From Clostridiales bacterium 38-18 (GTDB lineage Bacteria; Bacillota; Clostridia; Peptostreptococcales; Acidaminobacteraceae): a stretch of DNA of 36,807 bases. The notes under the pieces were generated by a model. The model ran no database searches. It saw nothing but the letters and a program-made list of their open reading frames with translations, and was not told where the DNA came from. Location: NCBI GenBank assembly GCA_001897605.1, contig MKTL01000018.1:1-36807 (forward strand), given 5' to 3'. Position numbers and translations under genes: made by a program. Positions 18,107-26,429 of the stretch are shown one piece after another (within the stretch, counting starts at the first letter, position 1; each line of letters opens with the position of its first letter).

Positions 18107-18310
18107 TTATCTAACTGGTGTGATGTTTTCAGCTTGAGGACCTTTTTGGCCTTGAGCTACTTCATAAGTAACTGCTTGACCTTCTTCAAGAGTTTTGAAA
18201 CCATCAACATTGATTTGTGAGTAGTGAGCGAAAACGTCTTTGCCGTCTTCACCAGTGATAAAGCCATAGCCTTTTTCTGAGTTAAACCATTTTACTGTAC
18301 CATTCATCAT
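18107..18310 (-). CDS. CspA-family cold-shock protein
   Basis: A 67-residue cold-shock domain protein, an RNA and single-stranded DNA chaperone. The RNP1 motif KGYGFI and RNP2 motif VFAHYSQI are intact, with [11 protein letters not shown] at the start and [10 protein letters not shown] at the end. The start is the ATG at 18310 (or the adjacent ATG at 18307), 9 bases after AGGAGG; a longer frame to 18337 would place the ribosome binding site inside the gene. The long untranslated leader, about 140 bases from the predicted promoter, is typical of cold-shock genes and may fold as a thermosensor. Confidence 0.95.
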   Translation of the reverse strand: MMNGTVKWFNSEKGYGFITGEDGKDVFAHYSQINVDGFKTLEEGQAVTYEVAQGQKGPQAENITPVR

Positions 18311-18445
18311 TGCAGTACGCCTCCTAATTTTTTTCAACTTTTAACCATATCAAACCAGATAACACCTCAAAATAAATTAGGACGATACTATGTAACGGAA
18401 CACTAATTTAACACATGATTATCAAGTTCTCAACTAAGAATTAAA

Positions 18446-18464
18446 GTTACGTCATTAACGTAAC
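18446..18464. repeat. Inverted repeat over the cold-shock promoter
   Basis: GTTACGT (18446-18452) and ACGTAAC (18458-18464) are exact reverse complements separated by CATTA. The placement over the -10 region suggests a binding site for a dimeric regulator or a structure at the very 5' end of the transcript. Confidence 0.5.
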
Positions 18465-18485
18465 ACAAATAGCAGAAATTGTCAA
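18457..18485 (-). promoter_or_regulatory. Probable promoter of the cold-shock gene
   Basis: On the minus strand TTGACA (18485-18480) is followed after 17 bases by TACGTT (18462-18457), a weak -10 element. The perfect inverted repeat GTTACGT-N5-ACGTAAC at 18446-18464 overlaps the -10 and could be an operator. The predicted leader is about 140 bases long. Confidence 0.45.
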
Positions 18486-18506
18486 TATATTGTCATTAAT
18501 CGTAAG

Positions 18507-19379
18507 CTACAGATCAATTCCAAAGACTTGTTTTACAAGAATTCCAACTAGAAAGGAGATACCCGCAACCCCTAACGAAATCACTGCCATTTCAATAAAA
18601 CGCTTCTTAAAAGGATAATCCTTTGCAACGGATATATAATAGTTGAATAGAAATATTATAAGAACAGCGATACTTAAGGTTACACCTAAGCTTAAAAATG
18701 GATTACTGAGTAATAGGAAAGGTAGAATCAATAAAATGACCGTAATAACATAGGCAACGCCAGTATAAAGAGCAGATCTGCCAGCATCGTCGCCACCGTC
18801 CTGCCTTGTGGACAAATACTCACTTGCAGCCATAGAAAGCGACGCACTAATCCCGGTTATGAGCCCAGTTAATGCGATAAGTCGCGTATTTTGGAAAGCA
18901 AACGTGTAGCCCGCTAAAGCCCCTGTGAGTTCAACTAAAGCGTCGTTTAGGCCTAACACGATTGATCCCACATAATTTAATTTCTCTTCGTTTATTAGGG
19001 CAATTAACTCGTCCTCATGTCTCTGCTCTTGCTTAACTATTTCATCCATGAAGGCAAGCTCTGCATCTAAGCTACTGTATCTACTTATTGCAACACTTTC
19101 ACTTTTCTCAAAAAACTTTATACCAAAGGTTAGACCAAAGATTATAATCATCCATTTCATCAGAAGTATTTTAAATGTCTGTGGCTTTAGCTCAACCGCT
19201 GTAATACCCTTCAATCGATTGTAATGGCTCAGCTCGTCCATTGATATCGCCCTAAATACCTCACTGTTATGCGGGTCCTTTATTCTATCGGCTACAAATG
19301 CATATAGGTGATGCGCGTTAATCTCATCCTGTTGGTTTTCTAATAATCTCTTTCTAACCTCTTCATTTAGCTGCTTCAT
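18507..19379 (-). CDS. Ferritin-like/VIT1 membrane iron or manganese transporter
   Basis: A 290-residue two-part protein. Residues 1-130 are a rubrerythrin-type ferritin-like domain with candidate metal ligands in DEINAHHLY, MDELSHYNRL and KQEQRHEDE. Residues 135-290 form the VIT1/CCC1 transport domain with about five membrane segments and the typical start IVLGLNDALVELTGALAGY, then SMAASEYLSTRQ. Similar fusions (MbfA and relatives) export or sequester iron and protect from peroxide stress; metal specificity is not readable here. The ATG at 19379 is used because AAGGAG is 8 bases upstream; ATG 19385 would be too close. TATAAT (19407-19402) overlaps a GGGTAT (19410-19405) just upstream, so transcription likely starts about 17 bases before the ATG. 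Confidence 0.88.
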   Translation of the reverse strand: MKQLNEEVRKRLLENQQDEINAHHLYAFVADRIKDPHNSEVFRAISMDELSHYNRLKGITAVELKPQTFKILLMKWMIIIFGLTFGIKFFEKSESVAISRYSSLDAELAFMDEIVKQEQRHEDELIALINEEKLNYVGSIVLGLNDALVELTGALAGYTFAFQNTRLIALTGLITGISASLSMAASEYLSTRQDGGDDAGRSALYTGVAYVITVILLILPFLLLSNPFLSLGVTLSIAVLIIFLFNYYISVAKDYPFKKRFIEMAVISLGVAGISFLVGILVKQVFGIDL

Positions 19380-19511
19380 GTCCATTTCTCCTTTCACTGG
19401 CATTATACCCAAAATCCGGTTCTATTATCTATTTTAAGATAAGGATAATCTACTAATCTTCCTAAGATATCAATCTAAAGAAATTTAGCAAATATGGTTT
19501 TAGGGCTATAA

Positions 19512-19541
19512 AAAAACATCTAACGCTCGCTAGATGTTTTT
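19512..19541 (-). terminator. Terminator overlapping the end of the mutase gene
   Basis: AAAAACATCTA (19512-19522) pairs with TAGATGTTTTT (19531-19541) around an 8-base loop; on the minus strand a run of T follows. The stop codon of the mutase gene (19530-19532) lies at the edge of this stem, so gene end and terminator share sequence. Confidence 0.85.
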
Positions 19542-20627
19542 AAGATCATCAAGTACACTTCTAATTATTTGATGCATATCATAGTACTTGTATTCAGCTA
19601 AACGACCACCAAAAATAACATTTTCACTTGTGTCAGCCAAACGTTTATACGCCTGATACAATGCATTGTTTTTATCATCATTAACAGGATAATAGGGTTC
19701 ATCTCCTGGATGCCAAGCTTGAGGATATTCTCTAGTGATAACGGTTTTGTCTCCTGAACCATACTCAAAATGCTTGTGCTCTATAATGCGAGTATATGGC
19801 GTCTTTGCATCGGTGTAATTTACAACCGCATTTCCCTGATAATTAGATTGCTCTAAGACTTCTGTTTCAAATCTTAAAGAACGATATTCTAGTGTACCTA
19901 GCTGATAGTCAAAAAACTGATCAATCATTCCTGTAAATACGATTTGATCTGCCAATGCTTCATAAGCATTTCGGTCTGCAAAAAAATCAGCGTTTAATCG
20001 AACTTCAATCCCCTCGAGTAATTTGTCGACAATTGGCGTATAGCCCCCTATTGGAATGCCTTGAAAGCGATCATTAAAATAATTGTTATCAAATGTCATC
20101 CTAACTGGTAATCTTCGAATAATAAAAGCAGGAAGCTCAGTTGCTTTTTTACCCCATTGCTTTTCGGTATAGCCCTTTACTAAGGTTTCATATATTTCTC
20201 TACCTACTAGCTTTAAAGCCTGCTCTTCCAGATTTTGAGGCACTTCTATCCCCTCAGCTTCAATCTGAGCATCAATGATGGCCCTCACACGTTCTGGTTT
20301 TACCTCTCCCCAAAGCTGATAAAAGGTATTCATATTAAAGGGTAAATTATAAAGTTTGCCGTTATAGTTGGCAATTGGAGAATTGATATATTGATTAAAT
20401 TTTGCAAACTGATTGATATACGTCCATACCTCTTCATCACTTGTATGAAATATATGTGCACCATACTCGTGGACGTTTATGCCTTCAACTTCTCTCGTAT
20501 AAATATTCCCTGCGATATGAGACCGCTTCTCAATCACTAGGCATTTTTTCCCTTTTTTCGTCGCCTCGTGAGCAAATATGCTACCATATAAGCCTGCGCC
20601 GATGATCAAATAATCGTATGTTTTCAT
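19530..20627 (-). CDS. glf: UDP-galactopyranose mutase
   Basis: A 365-residue flavoenzyme that converts UDP-galactopyranose to UDP-galactofuranose for cell-surface glycans. The FAD-binding motif is YDYLIIGAGLYGSIFAHEA, followed by VIEKRSHIAGNIYT and HEYGAHIFHT, all characteristic. Later family segments include YTEKQWGKKATELP, the RLPVR motif and FGGRLAEYKYYDMHQ, the usual C-terminal signature. The length is normal. AGAGG lies 6 bases before the ATG at 20627. It starts 9 bases after the glycosyltransferase gene, so the pair forms an operon. Confidence 0.96.
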   Translation of the reverse strand: MKTYDYLIIGAGLYGSIFAHEATKKGKKCLVIEKRSHIAGNIYTREVEGINVHEYGAHIFHTSDEEVWTYINQFAKFNQYINSPIANYNGKLYNLPFNMNTFYQLWGEVKPERVRAIIDAQIEAEGIEVPQNLEEQALKLVGREIYETLVKGYTEKQWGKKATELPAFIIRRLPVRMTFDNNYFNDRFQGIPIGGYTPIVDKLLEGIEVRLNADFFADRNAYEALADQIVFTGMIDQFFDYQLGTLEYRSLRFETEVLEQSNYQGNAVVNYTDAKTPYTRIIEHKHFEYGSGDKTVITREYPQAWHPGDEPYYPVNDDKNNALYQAYKRLADTSENVIFGGRLAEYKYYDMHQIIRSVLDDLKNI

Positions 20628-20636
20628 GTCTTACCT

Positions 20637-21653
20637 CTAGTTAAAGCCAACGACTTTTTGTGTTACCTTGTAAAACGCAACCGATAGCGTTCTACCAAAT
20701 CTTCCAGGTAGGTTTAAGGTTAAGCCCATAAAACCATTTCTCAGCGTATAATATAAGCTAGGATTTGATACTTTAATGTATTGCCATAGCTCATGCTTTT
20801 TATCTAGAGCCTCTTGAGTGTTTGCCCTAATGAGAATAATTGAAGAAACAACGGTGGTAATTTCAAGGTAATTAATCATATATCTTTTTTTTCTTTTGTC
20901 CATAATTTTATTTAGGTCAACGTGATCTACCATGAGCTTATTAACTCTAATCTGCTGATCGACTCGTTTGATCATAACCTTTTCATTAACAGATTGATCT
21001 TCTCTGCCAATAAAATATCTATAAAAATCAACATTGATATAGTAAAGTGTCTTTACGTAAGGCAAGGGCTCATATACGAATAAATTATCAACGTAAAAGG
21101 TGTGCTTAGGTAGCTCCAATTGGCAAGCTCTCAATACCGCCATGTTGTATATAACGGAGTGCATCAGAATATACTGACCTTTTCTAAAATTCCCGATTTG
21201 ATCCCATGTCAGTATCTTATTTTCCTCTAAAACGTTATCATATCTCATGACCATTTTGTGCCTTGCACCTTGCTTTTCATAAACAAAATTACTAATGATC
21301 ATATCCACTGATTTACCGGACATAGTTAATTTTCTAAGCGTTTCTAGAATTTTTTCATAGGCATCCACGTCCACCCAGTCATCGCTATCGACTACCTTAA
21401 AATACAGTCCCGTTGCGTTTCGCATACCCGCATTAACCGCTTCACCGTGTCCGCCATTTATCTGATGTATCGCTTTTATCTGTGACGGATATCGTGTCGC
21501 ATATTCATCTGCAATTGCAGCGGTTTGATCCGAAGAGCCATCATTTATAATAAGGATTTCAACTAAGTCACCGCCAGGTAGCAATGACTCGATACAATTT
21601 CTCATATATTCCTGTGAATTAAAACAAGGAATCGCTACAGATAATAATTTCAT
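20637..21653 (-). CDS. Family 2 glycosyltransferase
   Basis: A 338-residue GT-A fold transferase. The N-terminus is LLSVAIPCFNSQEYMRNCIESLL, followed by LIINDGSSDQTAAIADEYA, GHGEAVNAGMRNATG and the metal-binding DXD-type motif KVVDSDDWVD. There is no obvious membrane span, so it likely works on nucleotide sugars at the cytoplasmic face. The ATG at 21653 is used (AAAGGA 7 bases upstream) rather than an ATG at 21695 that has no ribosome binding site. Its partner gene makes UDP-galactofuranose, so this enzyme may add galactofuranose or another sugar to the same glycan; that is inferred from neighbourhood. Confidence 0.88.
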   Translation of the reverse strand: MKLLSVAIPCFNSQEYMRNCIESLLPGGDLVEILIINDGSSDQTAAIADEYATRYPSQIKAIHQINGGHGEAVNAGMRNATGLYFKVVDSDDWVDVDAYEKILETLRKLTMSGKSVDMIISNFVYEKQGARHKMVMRYDNVLEENKILTWDQIGNFRKGQYILMHSVIYNMAVLRACQLELPKHTFYVDNLFVYEPLPYVKTLYYINVDFYRYFIGREDQSVNEKVMIKRVDQQIRVNKLMVDHVDLNKIMDKRKKRYMINYLEITTVVSSIILIRANTQEALDKKHELWQYIKVSNPSLYYTLRNGFMGLTLNLPGRFGRTLSVAFYKVTQKVVGFN

Positions 21654-21688
21654 AAGATTTTCCTTTAAACTTATTTGACAGATTAAAC

Positions 21689-21709
21689 GGGCCAATCATT
21701 GATTGCCCC
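21689..21709. repeat. Near-perfect palindrome in the glycosyltransferase leader
   Basis: A 21-base odd palindrome centred on 21699, starting GGGCCAATCA and ending TGATTGCCCC, has a single mismatched pair. It lies about 36 bases upstream of the glycosyltransferase ATG. A weak promoter (TTGAAC, 17 bases, TAGTCT) can be read upstream. It could be an operator or an mRNA leader stem. Confidence 0.4.
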
Positions 21710-21793
21710 AAGTGTCCATATATAGACTATCAGTTTTAAGCTATCTGTTCAACATAAATTCCATTAGCCGTATTGAATTATCGTTAAATTATT

Positions 21794-22747
21794 TTATAAA
21801 TATCTCTCTAAGAAAGCTTTAACGGTTTCAACGTATTTAAGTGCATCTGTTTCTAGTGAATTGGCGTGTTTTGCGCCCTTTACGGTATAAATTGCCTTTG
21901 GAGCAGAGCATGCCTCATAAAGCTCAAAAACCATACGATAAGGCACATAAGTATCCTCTTTGCCGTGAATGAAAAGCGTTGGCACCTTTGATTTTTTTAC
22001 TTGATCAATAGCTGTAGCTTCTTTAAAAAAATAACCCGCCCGGAGCTTGGTTAATAAACTTGTCACAGGCAGTGCCAAACATTCTGGGATTCTATACTCT
22101 TCTTTAAAGCGATACCTAATCTGTTCATATGCAGATGTATAGCCGCAGTCCTCAACGATCGCTCTTACATTGACGGGTAGCATTTCGCCACTTGTCATCA
22201 TCACAGTCGCAGCACCCATCGATAGCCCATGTAATACTATTTTTTCATCCCATCCATTTTTAAGAATTATGGCTTCAACCCACTTCAGATAATCCAGTCT
22301 TTCGTGCCAGCCAAAGCCCTTATAATCGCCTTCGCTCATACCGTGCCCTCTTGCATCTGGCATAAGTATATTAAACCCGAGCTTTTCTCTATAAAATTTC
22401 GCGTAAGTACTCATCGAACGTGCATTCATTCCGTAGCCATGTGCTAGGATAACGGTATTATTGCTTGGTTTGAGGGCTGGAATATAATAAGCTCTTAGCA
22501 CAAGCCTATCAAATGAAGTCAAAGTCATAAGCTCATAACCAACAGATATGAGCCATTCTTCTCCCTCTAATGGTATTTCATCATATTTGACATCATCTAT
22601 AATTTTAACTTGTGTATGGTTGGATCGACTAATCGCTACCTTATAAAAATGATTACTTGTAGCATAGGACGTAACCGCTAATATAGTCCCCAATCGAATC
22701 AGCTTCTTTGTCACTGCTTTGGCGTTCTTTTTTTTATGATCTGACAT
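21794..22747 (-). CDS. Membrane-anchored alpha/beta hydrolase
   Basis: A 317-residue serine hydrolase of the alpha/beta fold. A basic N-terminus followed by a hydrophobic stretch (about 16-30) suggests a signal anchor, with the catalytic domain outside. The catalytic triad is visible as Ser176 in HGLSMGAA, Asp265 in IHGKEDTYVP and His294 in GAKHANS. The oxyanion region is LAHGYGMNARSM and the MPDARGHGMSEG segment is typical. The substrate is unknown; esterase, thioesterase or peptidase activity is possible. AGGGGG lies 6 bases before the ATG at 22747. A -10-like TAAAAT lies near 22790 but the -35 is poor. The gene is monocistronic. Confidence 0.85.
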   Translation of the reverse strand: MSDHKKKNAKAVTKKLIRLGTILAVTSYATSNHFYKVAISRSNHTQVKIIDDVKYDEIPLEGEEWLISVGYELMTLTSFDRLVLRAYYIPALKPSNNTVILAHGYGMNARSMSTYAKFYREKLGFNILMPDARGHGMSEGDYKGFGWHERLDYLKWVEAIILKNGWDEKIVLHGLSMGAATVMMTSGEMLPVNVRAIVEDCGYTSAYEQIRYRFKEEYRIPECLALPVTSLLTKLRAGYFFKEATAIDQVKKSKVPTLFIHGKEDTYVPYRMVFELYEACSAPKAIYTVKGAKHANSLETDALKYVETVKAFLERYL

Positions 22748-22833
22748 ATCTGCCCCCTAAATCGATTAATCGTATTTTATGTGACCATTTTATCACAGAA
22801 AAGTAAACAAATTAAGTCTATACAGATTCCTCT

Positions 22834-22858
22834 GTTTATTTATAGTTGAGAAGGGTAT
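22834..22858 (+). promoter_or_regulatory. SigB-type promoter of the Lmo0937-like gene
   Basis: GTTTAT (22834-22839), a 13-base spacer, and GGGTAT (22853-22858) match the general-stress consensus GTTTAA-N12-14-GGGTAT with one mismatch. The predicted start point is near 22866, giving a leader of about 55 bases. Confidence 0.6.
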
Positions 22859-22921
22859 TCATTTATTAAATGATCTTACCACAATCATAAAATTTTAAAT
22901 CGCTTAGGAAGGAGAATAGTT

Positions 22922-23071
22922 ATGGCATTTTTAAGATGGTTAGGCGGATTTGTAGTATTTTTTTGGTTACTTGGACTCTTATTTAAAATCGGTGGTGGAT
23001 TAATTCATATTTTACTTGTCGTTGCAGCAATTGTATTTATTGTCGATTTTATCACGGGTCGTTCAAGATAA
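22922..23071 (+). CDS. Lmo0937-family small membrane protein
   Basis: A 49-residue hydrophobic peptide. It starts MAFLRWLGGFVVFFWLLGLL, continues FKIGGGLIHILLVVAAIVFIV and ends in a basic tail GRSR. Two membrane segments around a central glycine-rich turn with GGGLIHILLV match the Lmo0937 family (DUF5670) found across Firmicutes and other bacteria. The biochemical role is unknown. AAGGAG lies 8 bases before the ATG. It has its own SigB-like promoter and its own terminator, which supports a stress-induced single gene. Confidence 0.85.
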   Translation: MAFLRWLGGFVVFFWLLGLLFKIGGGLIHILLVVAAIVFIVDFITGRSR

Positions 23072-23092
23072 CAAAATCATTACTTAAGAGCA

Positions 23093-23118
23093 AAAAACCA
23101 GCCCACGGGCTGGTTTTT
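23093..23118. terminator. Bidirectional terminator between the Lmo0937-like gene and nagB
   Basis: CCAGCC (23098-23103) pairs with GGCTGG (23108-23113) around a 4-base loop, flanked by AAAAAA on the left and TTTTT on the right, so it can end both the small plus-strand gene and the convergent amino-sugar operon. Confidence 0.88.
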
Positions 23119-23177
23119 CTATTTATATACCAAAATCTTATTTATAGTAAAATCTACGGCCTCGACACCAAAAGATT

Positions 23178-23948
23178 CTATTTAGGTGTAACAATTTTGT
23201 ATTGGTCTCTCAAAGCCTCAATATCAAGTCTTGAAGCAGCCTCTAGATCAATAATTGCAGTTACACTTGGGTGCAATTGTAAAACTGAAGCGGGAAGCTC
23301 TGGAGTAATATTTCCACTTAGCATTTTTTGTATAGCATCGCCCTTTTCTTTACCAGAAGCAAGTAAAATGATGTTTCTTGACTGCATGATGGTCTTAACC
23401 CCCATGCTCAACGCCAATGTAGGGACCTCAGAAATATTGCTAAAAAATCTTGAATTGTCTTGAATGGTTTGTTCATCCAGTTTAACAACATGCGTTCTTG
23501 CTTCAAATTTAAGATCAGGCTCGTTAAAGCCAATGTGTCCATTGCGACCGATGCCCAATACCTGTAAATCGATCCCACCTGCTTTAGCAATCCTACGATC
23601 GTAATTATGTGCTTCATCCTCTAGATTTTCAGCAGTTCCGCTTGGGATAAATTGTCTATCAAAGGGTAAATCCACCTCGACGAACAAATTGTCCTGCATA
23701 AACTGCCAATAGCTTTGCGGATGTTCTTTTTCTATTCCAACATATTCATCGAGATTAAATGCAGTTGCATATTTAAAGGTAATCATACCTTCATTGTAAA
23801 ATCGAATGAGCTCTTTATACATCCCTACTGGCGTTGAGCCCGTTGCCAAACCAAGGACACTATCCGGCTTATTTAAAAGCTGAGCAACAAAAAGGTGTGC
23901 TGCCTTTCTGCTCATCTCTTCATAGTTATTTACAATAATAATGTTCAT
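23178..23948 (-). CDS. nagB: Glucosamine-6-phosphate deaminase
   Basis: A 256-residue NagB that converts glucosamine-6-phosphate to fructose-6-phosphate and ammonia, feeding amino sugars into glycolysis. Motifs include the phosphate-binding LGLATGSTPVGMYK, the active-site FNLDEYVGIEKEHPQSY (Asp67) and LGIGRNGHIGFNEP (His138, Glu143). The short Firmicutes-type form has no N-terminal allosteric extension. GGAGG lies 6 bases before the ATG, which overlaps the nagA stop codon by one base (TAATG), a coupled arrangement. It is the last gene of the operon. Confidence 0.97.
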   Translation of the reverse strand: MNIIIVNNYEEMSRKAAHLFVAQLLNKPDSVLGLATGSTPVGMYKELIRFYNEGMITFKYATAFNLDEYVGIEKEHPQSYWQFMQDNLFVEVDLPFDRQFIPSGTAENLEDEAHNYDRRIAKAGGIDLQVLGIGRNGHIGFNEPDLKFEARTHVVKLDEQTIQDNSRFFSNISEVPTLALSMGVKTIMQSRNIILLASGKEKGDAIQKMLSGNITPELPASVLQLHPSVTAIIDLEAASRLDIEALRDQYKIVTPK

Positions 23949-25123
23949 TATTTGCCTCCATAATGACAGATGCCTTTAATATAGACACTGCTGATATTGT
24001 TTGCTTCATCAAGTAAAACCATATTTGAGAGCTTCCCCACCTCAAGGGAACCCATTGAATGATCGATTTTTAACAGCTTTGCAGGATTAATCGTCAGCAT
24101 GTCGATGATACTTGCAAGAGGTAAATCTGAAAATTCAACCATATTTTTCAGTGCCTGTCCTGTCGTAAGAACGCTCCCTGCCAATGTGCCATCCTCAAGT
24201 CGACAGCTATTGTCCTTTACAAATACCTTTTGACCACCTAAATCGTACTCTCCCTCAGGCATTAATGCAGCTCTCATCGCGTCGGTTATCAAAATCGTCT
24301 GATCGACGCCCTTCTGCTTAATAAACGCACCAATGAAGCCAGGATGAACGTGAATACCATCGGAAATTATGTCCATTGTGAATGGCTTTGTAAGTATTGC
24401 ACCAACAATCCCAGGCTTTCTATGATGCAATCCTGTCATTGCATTGAAGCAGTGTGTCACATGTCGCACACCTTCATTATAGGCATTTAGTGCCAATTCA
24501 AAATCACCGCCAGAATGGCCAATGGATAAAACGATGTCAGTCCCACTTAACGCTTTTGCAAACTCAAAATTGTGATCCATCTCCGGTGCATAGGTAATCA
24601 TTTTAACTATATCCATGTTAGGTCGGATCCAACTGTCTGTTGGCTTTTGAATATGTGATTCTGATTGTGCACCTTTAAAAATAGGGTTGATAAATGGTCC
24701 TTCTAGATGAACGCCTAGGATTTGAGCGCCTGCTGCTTGATTATTATCATGCTTTTCTGTTTGTTGCTTAATAAAGTCACGTGTCGTTGCCAATGCTGTA
24801 TCTATTCTTTCCTGCGACATGGTCATAGTGGTTGCAAGAAAAGCAGTTGTTCCTGTTCGCACAACACCATCAGCGATTTTTTTAATACTTTCATAATTAC
24901 CGTCCATAACATCACAGCCACAAGCACCATGTATGTGAATGTCGATGAAGCCAGGAATGACGCTTTTCCCTTTACCATCAATCTCTTCTATTTGATGTGT
25001 TTGTTTTAGAACATCATACTCAGATCTTGATAGGATCTTTTGGATCGTTTTATCGAATAAAATAACACTATTATCTATAAATGATTGTTGTTCATAAATT
25101 AATGCATTAACGATTGCCTTCAC
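23948..25123 (-). CDS. nagA: N-acetylglucosamine-6-phosphate deacetylase
   Basis: A 391-residue amidohydrolase that removes acetate from N-acetylglucosamine-6-phosphate, the step before NagB. Metal-site motifs are GFIDIHIHGACGCD, GVHLEGPFIN, SIGHSGGD and THCFNAMTGLHHR, with the catalytic Asp in LITDAMRAA. The start is most likely GTG at 25123, giving KAIVNALIYEQQS as in other NagA proteins, with GGAGG 5 bases upstream; the ATG at 25135 has AAAGG too close and would swallow the ribosome binding site. It lies between the YhcH-like gene and nagB. Confidence 0.96.
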   Translation of the reverse strand: MKAIVNALIYEQQSFIDNSVILFDKTIQKILSRSEYDVLKQTHQIEEIDGKGKSVIPGFIDIHIHGACGCDVMDGNYESIKKIADGVVRTGTTAFLATTMTMSQERIDTALATTRDFIKQQTEKHDNNQAAGAQILGVHLEGPFINPIFKGAQSESHIQKPTDSWIRPNMDIVKMITYAPEMDHNFEFAKALSGTDIVLSIGHSGGDFELALNAYNEGVRHVTHCFNAMTGLHHRKPGIVGAILTKPFTMDIISDGIHVHPGFIGAFIKQKGVDQTILITDAMRAALMPEGEYDLGGQKVFVKDNSCRLEDGTLAGSVLTTGQALKNMVEFSDLPLASIIDMLTINPAKLLKIDHSMGSLEVGKLSNMVLLDEANNISSVYIKGICHYGGK

Positions 25124-25149
25124 ATTAACCTCCATTTACCTTTTATCAT

Positions 25150-25599
25150 TTACCATTTCACTTTTACGACAATTTTCATTACTGGAATGGCTGCCTCTAC
25201 GGCTACGCTGGGTTGGTGCCCTTCATTTGGAAAAAATATAGCAAATCTGCCTTGATTTACGATTATATTTTGACCAGTGCCATTATAAAATGCAATGTCC
25301 CTTTCATTATCATAAGGTTCGTCTATCGTCAAATCCGATTCTATTTGAAAACCCATGATTTCTTCACCCTTTACCATCCACTGTATATCTAGGTAATTGT
25401 GATGTGTTTCAAATCTAACGTCTTTTTGATCTTTCGTATCATATACCTGGACCATGTAAAAAACGTCATTTTCTTTAATTGCATACTTTCCAGTAACTCT
25501 TTGGTTCAAATCACCATTTAGTATTGCCTCTATGGCAATATCAAGATTTGGATGAATGCCTTTGTACTTACCAATTGCTTCGATCTGATCTAATATCAT
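25150..25599 (-). CDS. YhcH/YjgK/YiaL family protein
   Basis: A 149-residue cupin-like protein of the YhcH/YjgK/YiaL family, which includes the EbgC-like beta-galactosidase subunit. Family features are FETHHNYLDIQWMVKGEE, the segment with DEPYDNERDIAFY, and FAIFFPNEGHQPSVA with the putative metal-binding His. Members accompany sialic acid and amino-sugar genes (YhcH/NanQ is linked to sialate anomer opening), fitting its place with nagA and nagB. GAGGTG lies 5 bases before the ATG at 25599; an upstream in-frame start at 25611 overlaps the regulator gene. Confidence 0.88.
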   Translation of the reverse strand: MILDQIEAIGKYKGIHPNLDIAIEAILNGDLNQRVTGKYAIKENDVFYMVQVYDTKDQKDVRFETHHNYLDIQWMVKGEEIMGFQIESDLTIDEPYDNERDIAFYNGTGQNIIVNQGRFAIFFPNEGHQPSVAVEAAIPVMKIVVKVKW

Positions 25600-25607
25600 T
25601 TGACACC

Positions 25608-26429
25608 TCAATATAATTTATTTGTAACTGCTTCTGAAGCAGCTTCCTTGCACTTTTTTGCATGCTCTAAATCAAGTAGACTTAGTCCTGTACAGATGAC
25701 GTCAACCATAAAAAGCTGCGAGATTTTCCCTTCCATCGATCCGCCGTCAAGCGGGTTTTCTTTACCTGAGGTCTGCAGAACAAAATCTGCAACCTCAGTA
25801 AGTGGCGAGCGTTTATAGCTAGTAATTGCCACCACCCTTGCGCCCTTTTCTTTTGCTAGCCTAGAAGCGTCCACAATGTCCTTTGTACTTCCCGTTATGC
25901 TGATGGCGATCACCAAGCTGTTTGAGCTCATATTTGAAGCGCGCATCAGTTGAAAATGCGCATCGGAATATGCAAAAGTCTGTTTACCGACTCGCATGAG
26001 TTTACTTTGAAGGTCATAGGCAGTTGTAGCAGAGTGCCCAACGCCAAAAATTGTAATATCAGCCGTCTGATGAATTAAATTTAACACCCTTGTGAGAACG
26101 CTCTCCTCGATTAAATTAAGAGTGTCCTCAAGTGCCATTTGAGTATTTCTCAGCAATCGTGCAGTAAAATGTGAATCGTTTGAAAGCTCCTTATCAAATG
26201 ACCGCTCCTGAGCAATCGCCAACTTAAAATCCTGATAGCCATTATAGCCAATTTTCCTGCAAAATCTTAAAATGGTTGCATCTCCCACACCACATTTTTC
26301 TGATAGTTCCGTTAGCGATAGATAGATGACACGATCCAGCTGTTCCTTAATGAAATCGTAAATTTTAACCTCAGACTTTGTAAATTCTCTAGAGGCTTGT
26401 ATCATCAAGAGAGATGGTTTTTCATTCAC
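25608..26429 (-). CDS. RpiR/MurR-family transcriptional regulator
   Basis: A 273-residue sugar-phosphate-responsive regulator. The N-terminal RpiR helix-turn-helix lies at about 15-75 (SLTELSEKCGVGDATILRFCRKIGYNGYQDFKLAIAQE split across two helices). The C-terminal SIS domain (about 110-240) binds a phosphosugar (TADITIFGVGHSATTAYDLQSKLMRVG, VIAISITGSTKDIVDASRLAKEKGA). It is the first gene of the amino-sugar operon and probably controls it in response to GlcNAc-6-P, GlcN-6-P or a related compound. The start is likely GTG at 26429, with GGAGG 5 bases upstream, the same arrangement as nagA; an ATG at 26441 would include the ribosome binding site. Confidence 0.92.
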   Translation of the reverse strand: MNEKPSLLMIQASREFTKSEVKIYDFIKEQLDRVIYLSLTELSEKCGVGDATILRFCRKIGYNGYQDFKLAIAQERSFDKELSNDSHFTARLLRNTQMALEDTLNLIEESVLTRVLNLIHQTADITIFGVGHSATTAYDLQSKLMRVGKQTFAYSDAHFQLMRASNMSSNSLVIAISITGSTKDIVDASRLAKEKGARVVAITSYKRSPLTEVADFVLQTSGKENPLDGGSMEGKISQLFMVDVICTGLSLLDLEHAKKCKEAASEAVTNKLY

